Of a DNA stretch of 64,000 nucleotides, positions 24,784 to 32,857 are shown one piece after another. The position numbers were made by a program, and so were the translations under genes. The notes under the pieces were generated by a model, which saw only the letters and a list, made by a program, of their open reading frames with translations, had not been told where the DNA came from and did not search any database. This DNA is from JAPPLB01 sp965208945. Its GTDB lineage: Bacteria > Acidobacteriota > Terriglobia > Bryobacterales > UBA6623. Within the stretch, counting starts at the first letter, position 1; the number at the start of each line of letters is the position of its first letter. The stretch is from assembly GCA_965208945.1 (NCBI GenBank), contig OZ242366.1, positions 992,001 to 1,056,000 on the forward strand, given 5' to 3'.

Positions 24784-27111
24784 TTACAGTTCGTCGTGGA
24801 GCGCGCCTCTGGATCTCGTGCGCTGGTATTGCTCGATCTTTCGCATGACGCGTTCGGCATAAGCATCGGCATCCTCGCCGGGCTGCTGCTGGAAGGTCAA
24901 CTGCTGGATGTGGAGGCTGTTGTCGACGTTGCCGCTACCGGCGGCGGTCAGCCCGCCGAGCGGCTCAGCCCCCGCGCCCGCCAGGGCCGGAGTGAGGCCC
25001 TCGGGCGTCGCCGCACCGCCGAACAAACTGCCGATCTTGCCCCCGCCAAAGTTGCCCGCAACGCCGCCCAGGATGCTGCCCAGGGCGCCGCCGATGAGGG
25101 TACCGACGCCGGGAAACACGGCGCTGCCGAGCAGCGCGCCGAGCTTGCCGCCAGCCAGGGCGCCGCCGATGGCACCGACATCACCGCTGACCCGCGCAGC
25201 TTTTTCGCCGGCCGATGCTTCGCCAGCGAGCGTCGAGCCGATGGACAGCGCCGCTATCCCCGCGCCGAGCAGGCCGGCCTTGCCCTTGAGCGCGCCCAGC
25301 GCGCGGCCGGCCAGGCCGCGCGCTCCGAGGCCCTTGAGTTTGGCCGGAAGCCCCTTGGCTCCGGCAGCGGCTCTACGACCGGCTCCGCGCAGACCGCCGC
25401 CCGGCCCGCCGAACATGCCGGGACCGCCGCCCAGCACGCCGATCTCCAGCATCTTAAGGTGAAGCTGACGCAGCGCCCACATGGCCGCGCCAGCGGAGAT
25501 CACAATGGCCGACAGCGGCGCCGCGACCAAGCCGAGGCCGCCTATGACCACGGCCAAGCCGCCGGTCAGCAACGGCCAGCGCTGATCGACGGCCTCCAGG
25601 CCGTCGATCAGTTTGTTGAACCCCCACTCGATTTCATCCAGCCAGGGATCGAGCCGCGAGCCGATCTGCGAGGTGAAATTCACCCAGCGCTGGCGCATGC
25701 GGTCGAGCATGCCGCCGAGATTTTCGTCGCGGTCTCGGGCGCGGCGGCGCACGTCGGCCATCGTGGCGTCTTCGAGCTTACCCGCCGCGGCGCGCAGGCT
25801 CTCTCCGCCGCCCCACAGCCCCTCGATCACCCGCACCGCTTCCTCGCGGCCAAACGCCGCCTTGATCTCGGCCGCCTCGCGGGCGTCGAGCTCGGCGCCG
25901 AACACGCGCTCCATGTCGTCGAGAATCGCGGCGATCGGACGGAGCCCGCCCGTCGCCCGGTCAATGATTTGGATATCGCGGCCGGCTTCGGCGAAGGCTT
26001 CCTGCGCGTCGACCGCGCCCTGCCGGAACGACCGTAGGGCGGTCCCGGCTTCGCCGGCCTCCATCTGCGATTGCAGTTGTCCGAGCGCCGCCAACTGCTC
26101 TGACATCTTGATTCCGGCCAGCGACAGGCCAGCGCCCATGGACTTGATGCCCAGCTCCATCCGCCCGCCGGTCGTGCGGAACTGCTCGACAGACTGTGAG
26201 AGCTGCGCGGTGAATTTCTCGACAAACTCGATATCGCTGAAATCGGCGAATAAAGGCCGTTTGAAGACGCCGTAAGCGCCGCTTATGGCGCTGGTCATCT
26301 CCTCGGTGGAAGCGTCGGCGGCGCGCCCGAGCTCGGCGGCGAAGCCGGTCACCCTGGCCACGTCGATCTCGCTGAGGGCGCTCATGGCGGAGCGCACGTC
26401 GTAGGCCGCGCCGATGAACCCAGCGAGGTTGACGCCGGCGAGACGGGCACCGATATCGCGCCCAACGCGCTCGACCGCATCGATGCCGGACTCGCTCATC
26501 GAGAGCGTGGCCAGGCGTCCGCGCTGCCGGCCGACCTCGGCGGCGGACTCGACCGGGACGGCGCCAAAGCGCCGCATGGACGCGCCGACGCGCGAAATCT
26601 CCCCGGCGACCAGCGACGCGCGAAAAGCGAAACCCCCGGCCGTGGCGGCTTTCTCCCGCGCCTGCTCGATCCGACCGATGCGCCCGGTGGCCCTCTCCAT
26701 GTCGGCGGCCAGCTTGCGCTGCGCATCGCCGAGCTTGCGGGTGTCGATGCCGGCACCCCGGAGCTCATCCCGCAGCGACCGCAGCTTGCCGCGCTGCTCG
26801 CGGTGCTTTTCGCCCAGCCGGTCGGAGGTCTTGCGGGCGCGTTCGAACTCGGCCCGAAGCTTCTTGGACGGTTCCGCCGTTGCCGCGAGCCGGCGGCCCA
26901 GCTCCGCCGTGCGCTGCTGCGCCCGGCGCATCTCCGAGCCGGTCTTGCCGATGGCCGCGGTCAGCTTGCCGTACTGGTCGATCCGCCCGGCCCGCCGGCT
27001 CAGTACCTCGAACTGCTTGCCGAGCTTGCCGCCCACCGCCGCGATCTTCTTCGCGGCGCCGCTGAAGCGGTCCTCCGCCGTGATGCGGAACGATGTCTTC
27101 AGGTCGGCCAT
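24784..27111 (-). CDS. Phage tail tape measure protein (gpT-like)
   Basis: This 775-aa protein is of P2-T/Mu-type. It has an N-terminal coiled coil (residues about 10-160, rich in K/R/E), a TMP core (FIGAAYDVRSAMSALSEIDV, AFGREEAVRVIEGLWGG), a central hydrophobic pair (LTGGLAVVIGGLGLVAAPLS), and Gly/Ala-rich stretches toward the C-terminus. Tape measure length sets tail length, and 775 aa is in the range of P2-like myophages. It follows E/E', as the frameshifted chaperone pair always does. Confidence 0.92.
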   Translation of the reverse strand: MADLKTSFRITAEDRFSGAAKKIAAVGGKLGKQFEVLSRRAGRIDQYGKLTAAIGKTGSEMRRAQQRTAELGRRLAATAEPSKKLRAEFERARKTSDRLGEKHREQRGKLRSLRDELRGAGIDTRKLGDAQRKLAADMERATGRIGRIEQAREKAATAGGFAFRASLVAGEISRVGASMRRFGAVPVESAAEVGRQRGRLATLSMSESGIDAVERVGRDIGARLAGVNLAGFIGAAYDVRSAMSALSEIDVARVTGFAAELGRAADASTEEMTSAISGAYGVFKRPLFADFSDIEFVEKFTAQLSQSVEQFRTTGGRMELGIKSMGAGLSLAGIKMSEQLAALGQLQSQMEAGEAGTALRSFRQGAVDAQEAFAEAGRDIQIIDRATGGLRPIAAILDDMERVFGAELDAREAAEIKAAFGREEAVRVIEGLWGGGESLRAAAGKLEDATMADVRRRARDRDENLGGMLDRMRQRWVNFTSQIGSRLDPWLDEIEWGFNKLIDGLEAVDQRWPLLTGGLAVVIGGLGLVAAPLSAIVISAGAAMWALRQLHLKMLEIGVLGGGPGMFGGPGGGLRGAGRRAAAGAKGLPAKLKGLGARGLAGRALGALKGKAGLLGAGIAALSIGSTLAGEASAGEKAARVSGDVGAIGGALAGGKLGALLGSAVFPGVGTLIGGALGSILGGVAGNFGGGKIGSLFGGAATPEGLTPALAGAGAEPLGGLTAAGSGNVDNSLHIQQLTFQQQPGEDADAYAERVMRKIEQYQRTRSRGALHDEL

Positions 27112-27125
27112 GCTATGCTTTCGTC

Positions 27126-27299
27126 GTGGTAAAGTGGCTCGTCATCTTTGCGCTTATCGCCGTGCTGTGCTCATTGCCGCCGTCGTGGAGCGCGCTCATC
27201 GGGGCGGTCCTCGGTGCACTCATCGCCCTGGGTGTGGGGCTGGTTGTCTTCGTGGGCATCATGTGCGAACTCTGGGAACCTCTCACGGGCTGGGATTGA
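27126..27299 (+). CDS. Possible small two-helix membrane protein opposite the late operon
   Basis: The 57-residue frame opens with GTG 27126 and encodes two hydrophobic helices (WLVIFALIAVLCSLPPSW and ALIGAVLGALIALGVGLVVF). It sits in the only sizeable gap of the late operon near the tape-measure gene, on the opposite strand, a position typical of phage accessory genes. No clear ribosome site is seen and no family is recognised. Confidence 0.35.
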   Translation: MVKWLVIFALIAVLCSLPPSWSALIGAVLGALIALGVGLVVFVGIMCELWEPLTGWD

Positions 27300-27320
27300 G
27301 CCCGCGCGCGGGCCACAGCA

Positions 27321-27446
27321 TCAGCGCACCCCCGCCAACGCCTTGGCGCGATCGAGCGCCAGCTTGCGCCAGTCGAGCAGTTCGGTGATCTCCATCTCGC
27401 GCAGCTCGGAGGGCGGCCAGTGGAACACTGCCGCCACGTCGGCCAT
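27321..27446 (-). CDS. Tail assembly chaperone E' (GpE family), reached by -1 frameshift
   Basis: The minus-strand frame contains MADVAAVFHWPPSELREMEI followed by TELLDWRKLAL, the diagnostic P2 GpE' sequence (41 residues from the internal ATG). Upstream it is open back to the slippery site at 27473-27479 inside E, so an E-E' fusion of P2 type is expected. Whether the internal ATG is also used is unknown. Confidence 0.85.
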   Translation of the reverse strand: MADVAAVFHWPPSELREMEITELLDWRKLALDRAKALAGVR

Positions 27447-27466
27447 CGTTGACCGCACATGGGCGG

Positions 27467-27703
27467 TCAGGACAAAAAATCACTGACCTCGCCCTCGATC
27501 GCGGTGAAGTCGGCGGCGTCGAGCTCGCGGACCTGATCGGGGGTGATCTCGGCCAGGTCGGCTATCAGGGCCACCGCCTTGGCGATGGGTCCCTCGACCT
27601 TGTCGATTTTCTCCAGGTCGCGCACTTTGGGGCGGCGGAGGGTGATCTCCTTCAGCTCGACGCCGTCGGCGGTGATGGGGTGCTTGAGTTTGATGGTGGT
27701 CAT
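27467..27703 (-). CDS. Tail assembly protein E
   Basis: This 78-aa protein (KLKHPITADGVELKEITLRR near the N-terminus, RPKVRDLEKIDK next) belongs to the E/gp41 tail-assembly chaperone family, which wraps the tape measure during tail building. It ends GAT TTT TTG TCC TGA, placing the slippery heptamer two codons before the stop. Confidence 0.88.
   Translation of the reverse strand: MTTIKLKHPITADGVELKEITLRRPKVRDLEKIDKVEGPIAKAVALIADLAEITPDQVRELDAADFTAIEGEVSDFLS
27473..27479 (-). promoter_or_regulatory. -1 programmed frameshift site (T TTT TTG)
   Basis: On the minus strand the end of E reads GA-T TTT TTG-TCC TGA. This is the heptamer described for P2 E+E'. A -1 slip avoids the TGA and continues VLTAHVRSTMADVAAVFHW into E'. 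Confidence 0.85.
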
Positions 27704-27713
27704 AGGAAAAGCC

Positions 27714-27780
27714 TCAAAAGCCGTGTTTCGTGTATCGTGTCTCGTGATTCGTGAAAACCTTGGAATTCGCGCTGGCTTGC
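27714..27780 (-). repeat. CGARWCA tandem tract upstream of E
   Basis: Minus-strand GGTTTTCACGAATCACGAGA followed by CGATACACGAAACACGG lies between the 288-aa orphan gene and E. It is flanked by TTCCAAGG, as at 29112-29165. Confidence 0.8.
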
Positions 27781-27790
27781 GCCGCGCGGG

Positions 27791-28657
27791 TCAGTACAGG
27801 ATCAAGCCTTCCTTGTCGGCGTAGCCGGACGGGAACATGTGCTTTTTCCAGTTCCCGTCCAGGGGGTAATGCGGGTCGAAGATGTGGCCGGGGTAGTCGT
27901 GGCTCATGGCGACGCGCAAGAACACCAGCCGCTCGGGGGAACTCGCCCAGGCTTCATTGACGACGAATCCCAGGTCCGCATAGCCGTCGCGGGTGACGAC
28001 AACAGCGGAGTCCAGGTTCCAGACTTCCGACAGCCAGCCGCGCAGGAAGCACGCTTGCGCGAGCACGTTCGGAATCTGGCGGTTCCAGAAATTACTGGCG
28101 CTGAGCGCCTGCTCAAGCTGCGTGTGATTTGTGACGCGGTACTCGGATTGCGTCAGGAACAGGTTGAAGCCGCCCGCGTGGGACGCCTCGATCAGCTTCC
28201 GCGCCTCACCGGCCTTGACCGTCTGGGCGCACTCGTCGATCTCCTTCTGTAGCTGGGTCTGGCCGTCAACCTCGATGTTGCGATCATTCTCGTCGAGCAC
28301 CCAGGTCTTCCACGGCTCCAGGCGCGGCCGATCGACAGGGTCCATGCCGCGACCGAGCATCCAGTCTTCCTCGATCCTCCATACGCGGCGATCGCTCCGG
28401 AAGCGCTCGCGCTCGGCCTTCTCGCGGTCCAGGGCGGCCACTAGGGCCGGGACCAGGATGCCGGAACCGGCCTTTGTCAGCACGTCCGTCAGCTTCGGCG
28501 CGGGCGTTGGAGGCACTTGCGCCTGGAGCGGGGCCGGCTGCGGCGGCTGCGCCTGCAAGGCATCGAGTAGCCTTTGGCCCGACCTGGCGCTGGCGCACTT
28601 GATGCGCTCGGTCCCGATCACTAGATAGGTGTAGCGGCCTCGTTTTTCCAGTTTCAT
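27791..28657 (-). CDS. Unrecognised 288-aa protein inside the tail operon
   Basis: I do not recognise this protein. It has a short basic N-terminal segment (KRGRYTYLVIGTERIKC), a Pro/Gln-rich linker (residues 35-55), a helical middle (VPALVAALDREKAERERF) and a C-terminal half with many aromatic residues ending near KKHMFPSGYADKEGLILY. P2 has no gene between FII and E of this kind, so it is an accessory gene. It is bordered by CGARWCA tracts on its downstream side. Confidence 0.6.
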   Translation of the reverse strand: MKLEKRGRYTYLVIGTERIKCASARSGQRLLDALQAQPPQPAPLQAQVPPTPAPKLTDVLTKAGSGILVPALVAALDREKAERERFRSDRRVWRIEEDWMLGRGMDPVDRPRLEPWKTWVLDENDRNIEVDGQTQLQKEIDECAQTVKAGEARKLIEASHAGGFNLFLTQSEYRVTNHTQLEQALSASNFWNRQIPNVLAQACFLRGWLSEVWNLDSAVVVTRDGYADLGFVVNEAWASSPERLVFLRVAMSHDYPGHIFDPHYPLDGNWKKHMFPSGYADKEGLILY

Positions 28658-28770
28658 CTCGTCTCTCTCCTGTTGGTGCGGCGGCCGGGGACTCCCGCAA
28701 GACCCCCGGCCGCCTGGATCGCCCGCCTCAACGCAAAGGGAAAGGCCTCGGCGGACGAAATTGTTTGCTC

Positions 28771-29094
28771 CTACAGCGAATCGCGGTAGGCCGTGACGGC
28801 CCTGGCGAGCGCGGTGAGGCTGTCTCGCAGGTCTTCCGTGGCGGTCGTGTGGCTTACCGTCGCGGTGGCTTGATCGGCCCTGGCCTGATCGAGCGCGGCC
28901 TCGGCGTCCGCGACCCGCTCGTCACCGGCGGCGACCGACGTCTGGGCGGTCTCGCGGGCGCTCAGCTTCGACTGCACGTCGCTGACTGCACTGCTCAGAG
29001 ACGACGCGAACGAAACGGGCTGCGAAGCCGGAGCCGGACTCGGAGCCGGTGCTGCCGGAGCCGGACTCGGTGCTGGCTGTGTCTGTGTGCTCAT
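28771..29094 (-). CDS. Small Pro/Ala-rich protein with coiled coil
   Basis: This 107-aa protein begins with a Pro/Ala/Ser-rich arm (residues 5-26) followed by an Ala-rich heptad-like helix (DVQSKLSARETAQTSVAAGD onward). No family is recognised; by position it may be a tail accessory protein. A good ribosome site (GGAGG) lies upstream. Confidence 0.5.
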   Translation of the reverse strand: MSTQTQPAPSPAPAAPAPSPAPASQPVSFASSLSSAVSDVQSKLSARETAQTSVAAGDERVADAEAALDQARADQATATVSHTTATEDLRDSLTALARAVTAYRDSL

Positions 29095-29111
29095 GCCTTC
29101 CTCCTTTCGTA

Positions 29112-29165
29112 AAAAATCCGTGTCTCGTGTTTCATGACTCGTGTCTCGTGAAAACCTTGGAATTC
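29112..29165 (-). repeat. CGARWCA tandem tract
   Basis: Minus-strand GGTTTTCACGAGACACGAGT followed by CATGAAACACGAGACACGG lies just upstream of the small coiled-coil gene and directly after the next gene's stop. Confidence 0.75.
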
Positions 29166-29169
29166 GTGC

Positions 29170-29409
29170 TTAGCTCTGCGAGCCTCGCGCCGCTGCCTCT
29201 TTCACGGCCAAGCTCACGCGCCGGCAGGCATCCTCTACAGCTCGCTTACCGGCCACGTCCGGCGAGGCGCCCTCGCCGTAGCCCTCCGGACGCACGTAGA
29301 CGCCGGAGGCCGTCTTAGCTTCCGCAGCAGCACCAGCCCGCCAGCGCCTCGGGCTGCCGGCACAGCGTTTGATCACGACGGCGATCTCGATCTTGTCGGG
29401 ACGTTTCAT
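29170..29409 (-). CDS. Small hypothetical phage protein (79 aa)
   Basis: This basic 79-residue protein (MKRPDKIEIAVVIKRC...) starts immediately after the FII stop, in the tail operon. It has no recognised domain. Tight packing against the tube gene is the main support. Confidence 0.5.
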   Translation of the reverse strand: MKRPDKIEIAVVIKRCAGSPRRWRAGAAAEAKTASGVYVRPEGYGEGASPDVAGKRAVEDACRRVSLAVKEAAARGSQS

Positions 29410-29412
29410 GTC

Positions 29413-29916
29413 CTACAGACCCAGGGCGGCCCTTCTGGAGGCGACCTGGTCGACGCCGTTGACGATGCGCGTGTAGTTCTCGATGTCGATCTCGTGGATC
29501 GTCTCGCCGTCGATCTCGAGCTTGTAGTAGTCGACGGAGGCCATGAACTTCAGCGTGGCCTTCTCGCCCGGCTTCCAGGAGCCGTAGTCGACCTCCTTGA
29601 TCTGCCCGCGCGTGCGCGCCACCACGGCCTTGATTGCGCCGTCGCGGCCCTGCACCGCGCCGCGGAAGGTCAGCGCCGGCTGCTCGCCCTGCGCCAGGCC
29701 CCACAGCCGCAGCACGTCGCGGTCGACCGAGTCGAGCGAGAAGTCGCATTCGAGCTTCTCGAGCCCCATGTCGAGCTCGACCGGCGCGTCCATGCCGCCG
29801 GCGCGGTACTCCTCGGTCTTGACGGTCAGTTTCGGCAGCGTGAACTCGGCGATCCTGCCGGCGTAGCCGCGGCCGTCCACGAACAGGTTGATGTCCCTTA
29901 AAACGTCTTCGATCAT
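29413..29916 (-). CDS. Major tail tube protein FII
   Basis: This 167-aa protein opens with DINLFVDGRGYAGRIAEFTL and PKLTVKTEEYRAGGMDAPVE, the standard start of P2 FII. It continues GLEKLECDFSL and ends with the conserved IHEIDIENYTRIVNGVDQ segment. It forms the inner tube of the contractile tail. Confidence 0.93.
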   Translation of the reverse strand: MIEDVLRDINLFVDGRGYAGRIAEFTLPKLTVKTEEYRAGGMDAPVELDMGLEKLECDFSLDSVDRDVLRLWGLAQGEQPALTFRGAVQGRDGAIKAVVARTRGQIKEVDYGSWKPGEKATLKFMASVDYYKLEIDGETIHEIDIENYTRIVNGVDQVASRRAALGL

Positions 29917-30001
29917 GTCTTTCTCCTATGCTCTTTCGGCCTTCTACACTTTTTCGCTCCACCTAAGAGGGAAAGAATTGTGTAGTTGCTGTCTACGCCT
30001 T

Positions 30002-31375
30002 CTAGCCGCTCACGAGTTGGGAGCGGAAGGTGATTCTTTCGGCGGGGCTGGGGGGGTCGAACTCGAAGTCGAAGTAGACCCTTCCGGCCTCGCGGGCGGC
30101 GGCGTCGTTGAGTCCCTCGTCGGCCCAGCAGCGGCCGCTCAGGATGGCGCCCTGCGCCTGGAGCCGCCGCAGGAAGTCGTTGACGGACTCGACCACGTCC
30201 TCGACGTAGGTCTTGTTGAGGTTGCGGTCGACGGCCCACAGGTGGGCGCGCAGCAGGCTCTCGTTGATGACGTCGGCGGTGCGCACGACCGGCAGGAAGG
30301 CCCACTTGGCGTCGGCGCTGGCGGTGCGGTTGCCCCACAGGCGGTAGCCTCCGAGCGGCGAGCGGATGATGGTGGACACCTCGGCGTCGTTGAGCAGGTT
30401 GGCGCTCGAGGAGGCGTCACCGAGGGTGAAGTCGACGGCGCGGCCCGTCCCCGAGATCCCGAGGACCTGGCGGTTCGACGGCGAGCTCCAGTAGCCGCGC
30501 TCGCGGTCGTTGCGGACGATCAGGCCGGCGATGGGGGCCGAGGCCGGGGCGTCGGAGACGGCGCCGGCGGCGTCGGTGAGGCGGACGCCGGGATCGACGA
30601 CGTAGACGCGGCGGCTCGACAACAGCTTGCGGTAGGCGATGGCGTCGGCCTGGGTGGTGTTCGGGCCGTCGGCGACGATGACCGCGCGGATGCGCTCGGC
30701 GGTGGCGACGAGGCCGATGGTGACCGGCGCCGCCGTGGGCGGCCCGTTGGGCTGTGCGCGGGTCACGTGCTCCGTGTAGCCCGGCGCGATCAGGATGCGC
30801 GGCTTCGCCCCCGTCACGCTCTCGGCCTCGACGAACTTCGCGGCCGCAGCGATCACCTCGGCGTCCGTCACCTCGTCCGCGTCGGCGTAGTCGTAGGCGA
30901 TCTTGAGGTCGTCATCGGCATCGATATCGCCGGTGGCCACTCGCGTGAGGGTGCCGGCCTCGGAGTCGACGGTGTAGTCGTCATCGACGGTGTAGGTGGT
31001 GGAGCCGTCGTCGTTCTTGACGACGACCGTCGAGGCGACCACGTACTTGTGGCCGAGCTGGACCGAGTCGCCGGACAGCGTGAAATCCTTCTCGGCCTGG
31101 CTCGTTTTGTCGACGCTCGGGTCGAGGGCGTTGACCACCACGACCTGCGCCGATGCCTGCTCGAAGATCGCCGCCAGCGCCGCCGCGACCGTCCCGCCCT
31201 CGGCGCCGAACGCCTCCTCGCCCTGGGTGCGGCTCGCGATCAGGGTGGGGACCTTGACCGGTCCCTTGAGGGCCACGCCCAGCAGCCCTATGACGGAGGC
31301 CGAGACGCCCTCGATGGGGCGCCGGCCGGCGTCGATCTCGATTACTTCTACTCCATGGTGAAAACCGTTGCTCAT
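30002..31375 (-). CDS. Tail sheath protein FI
   Basis: This 457-aa protein opens FHHGVEVIEIDAGRRPIEGV and has the sheath C-terminal domain (ADVINESLLRAHLWAVDRNL, VVESVNDFLRRLQAQGAI, CWADEGLN), as in P2 FI. An insert around residues 90-160 carries the acidic repeats TYTVDDDYTVDSEAG, a surface domain variable among sheath proteins. It is followed by FII, with an 85-bp gap. Confidence 0.93.
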   Translation of the reverse strand: MSNGFHHGVEVIEIDAGRRPIEGVSASVIGLLGVALKGPVKVPTLIASRTQGEEAFGAEGGTVAAALAAIFEQASAQVVVVNALDPSVDKTSQAEKDFTLSGDSVQLGHKYVVASTVVVKNDDGSTTYTVDDDYTVDSEAGTLTRVATGDIDADDDLKIAYDYADADEVTDAEVIAAAAKFVEAESVTGAKPRILIAPGYTEHVTRAQPNGPPTAAPVTIGLVATAERIRAVIVADGPNTTQADAIAYRKLLSSRRVYVVDPGVRLTDAAGAVSDAPASAPIAGLIVRNDRERGYWSSPSNRQVLGISGTGRAVDFTLGDASSSANLLNDAEVSTIIRSPLGGYRLWGNRTASADAKWAFLPVVRTADVINESLLRAHLWAVDRNLNKTYVEDVVESVNDFLRRLQAQGAILSGRCWADEGLNDAAAREAGRVYFDFEFDPPSPAERITFRSQLVSG

Positions 31376-31451
31376 GATGCCTCCTTGCCGGCTTTGCCGG
31401 CTTGTTCGTAATGCGGCCCGGCCCAGAGGGCACCCCCCCGCGCTCCCAGGG

Positions 31452-31880
31452 TCATGTGACTGTCACCCTGCGGCGCTGCGTCGCCGGGGTCGTGCCCTCG
31501 CGGCCCGTGGCCTTGAGCTCGTAGGTGGTGGTTTGGGCCGGCTCGACCTCGACCTGGCCGGCATGGACGGGCTCGCAGCGGTGGATCACCGTCCCGCCGG
31601 TGACCGAGATCTCCGCGCTCACCGCGTGCCCCGTCTCCCAGCTCAGCGTGACCTTTTCGCCCTGGGCGATCGACGAGGCCGAGGCCGTCAGCTTCGCCGT
31701 CGGCTCCGGCCACGCGAACGTGTCGGTATTCGCGTTGTACTTCTTTCCCAGCCAGGGGCCGTCCGTGCGCGACGTCACGTCGGCCAGACCGGCGCCGGCC
31801 TTCGGGGCCTTCGCGCCGAGATACTCGAACTCGTGGAAGCAGATCTTGTTCGCGTCGAGTTGGACGTATTTTTTCGTCAT
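31452..31880 (-). CDS. Tail accessory protein with Ig-like C-terminal domain
   Basis: This 142-aa protein has a polar N-terminus (KKYVQLDANKICFHEFEYLG) and a C-terminal half that reads as an Ig-like beta-sandwich (TLSWETGHAVSAEISVTGGT and QTTTYELKATGREG). A similar Ig-like motif occurs in the gpI-like protein. It lies between fibre and sheath and is probably a tail decoration or fibre chaperone; the exact role is unknown. Confidence 0.55.
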   Translation of the reverse strand: MTKKYVQLDANKICFHEFEYLGAKAPKAGAGLADVTSRTDGPWLGKKYNANTDTFAWPEPTAKLTASASSIAQGEKVTLSWETGHAVSAEISVTGGTVIHRCEPVHAGQVEVEPAQTTTYELKATGREGTTPATQRRRVTVT

Positions 31881-31902
31881 CGATTTTTCCTTCGAACATC
31901 CG

Positions 31903-32853
31903 CTAAGCGAACTCGATCACCTCGTAGCCGATCTCCACGGCGCTCCCCGTGCGCGTGATCTGCGTCCCCGACGACGACAGCGTCAGGCGGGCATTCCCAA
32001 CAGTGATGCTCCTGGCGCCGATCGTGCGGCTCTCGGCGTTCACGGTGTGTTGCGGGTTCTGCTGGTTGAAATTTGCTGTCGAGGTGTCGTGCGTCCGTGT
32101 CGCGTAGGCATAGCGCGAGGCGTGCGCGTACTGAGAGGCGTAGGCGTAGTGCACGGACGTGATGTTCAGCATTGATTTCGATGCGTCGACCGCCGCGATC
32201 GTCACCGATGCCGCGTTCATCACGCCCCGCTGGATGGAATTGATCACCGAATCACCTCCCGATTCGAGCGTTGCGACGCGCGCGGCCAGCGCAGTGATGA
32301 GCGCCCCGAAGTCCGCGTCCTCGAGCGCGTCGACCCTCGTATCCAAGGCCGTGTCGGCGTCCTCGAGGGCGTCGGCCCGCGTACCCAGCGCCGTCACACT
32401 CGCGGTCAGCGCCGGGTCGCCGAGGGAGACCGAGGCGTCGACGGTCACCGTCACCTCGGCCGCCGCCGGAGCGATATCGAGCGAGCCGGCGATCACCAGC
32501 CGCGTATTGGCGACCGTCGAGGCCAGCCGCTCGCCATCGTCGGTCCAATAGGCGTACAGCTCCTCGGCGCCGTCGCCGACCCGGCCCAGCAGGCCCAGCT
32601 CGGTCACGCCGTAGGCGGCCGCCGGGTTGAACTCGCCGCGCACCGCGATCCGCCCTGCAACCATCGTCGAGCCGCCCAGCGCGGCCACCGCGCGCTGGTT
32701 GCGCAGCGCCGTGCGGGAGTCGTCGGCCGCTCCGCCAATCCCCTGGCCGTCGCCGATGGCCATCTTGGTGAGGCGGACGGCGTTGGTGCCGCGGTTGGTC
32801 CCGTCGGCTAAAGCCTCGCGGCCCGCGTTGGTGATTCTCAGCTCGAATGCCAT
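31903..32853 (-). CDS. Tail fibre protein (gpH-like N-terminus)
   Basis: The start at 32853 gives 316 aa. The N-terminus (MAFELRITNAGREALADGTN and VRLTKMAIGDGQG) is the baseplate-attachment domain of P2-like fibres. Residues about 170-210 hold short coiled-coil repeats (ALEDADTALDTRVDALEDAD). Toward the end a Tyr/Ala repeat (HYAYASQYAHASRYAYATR) suggests a receptor-facing segment. The ATG lies just downstream of the gpI stop. Confidence 0.8.
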   Translation of the reverse strand: MAFELRITNAGREALADGTNRGTNAVRLTKMAIGDGQGIGGAADDSRTALRNQRAVAALGGSTMVAGRIAVRGEFNPAAAYGVTELGLLGRVGDGAEELYAYWTDDGERLASTVANTRLVIAGSLDIAPAAAEVTVTVDASVSLGDPALTASVTALGTRADALEDADTALDTRVDALEDADFGALITALAARVATLESGGDSVINSIQRGVMNAASVTIAAVDASKSMLNITSVHYAYASQYAHASRYAYATRTHDTSTANFNQQNPQHTVNAESRTIGARSITVGNARLTLSSSGTQITRTGSAVEIGYEVIEFA

Positions 32854-32857
32854 GGCT

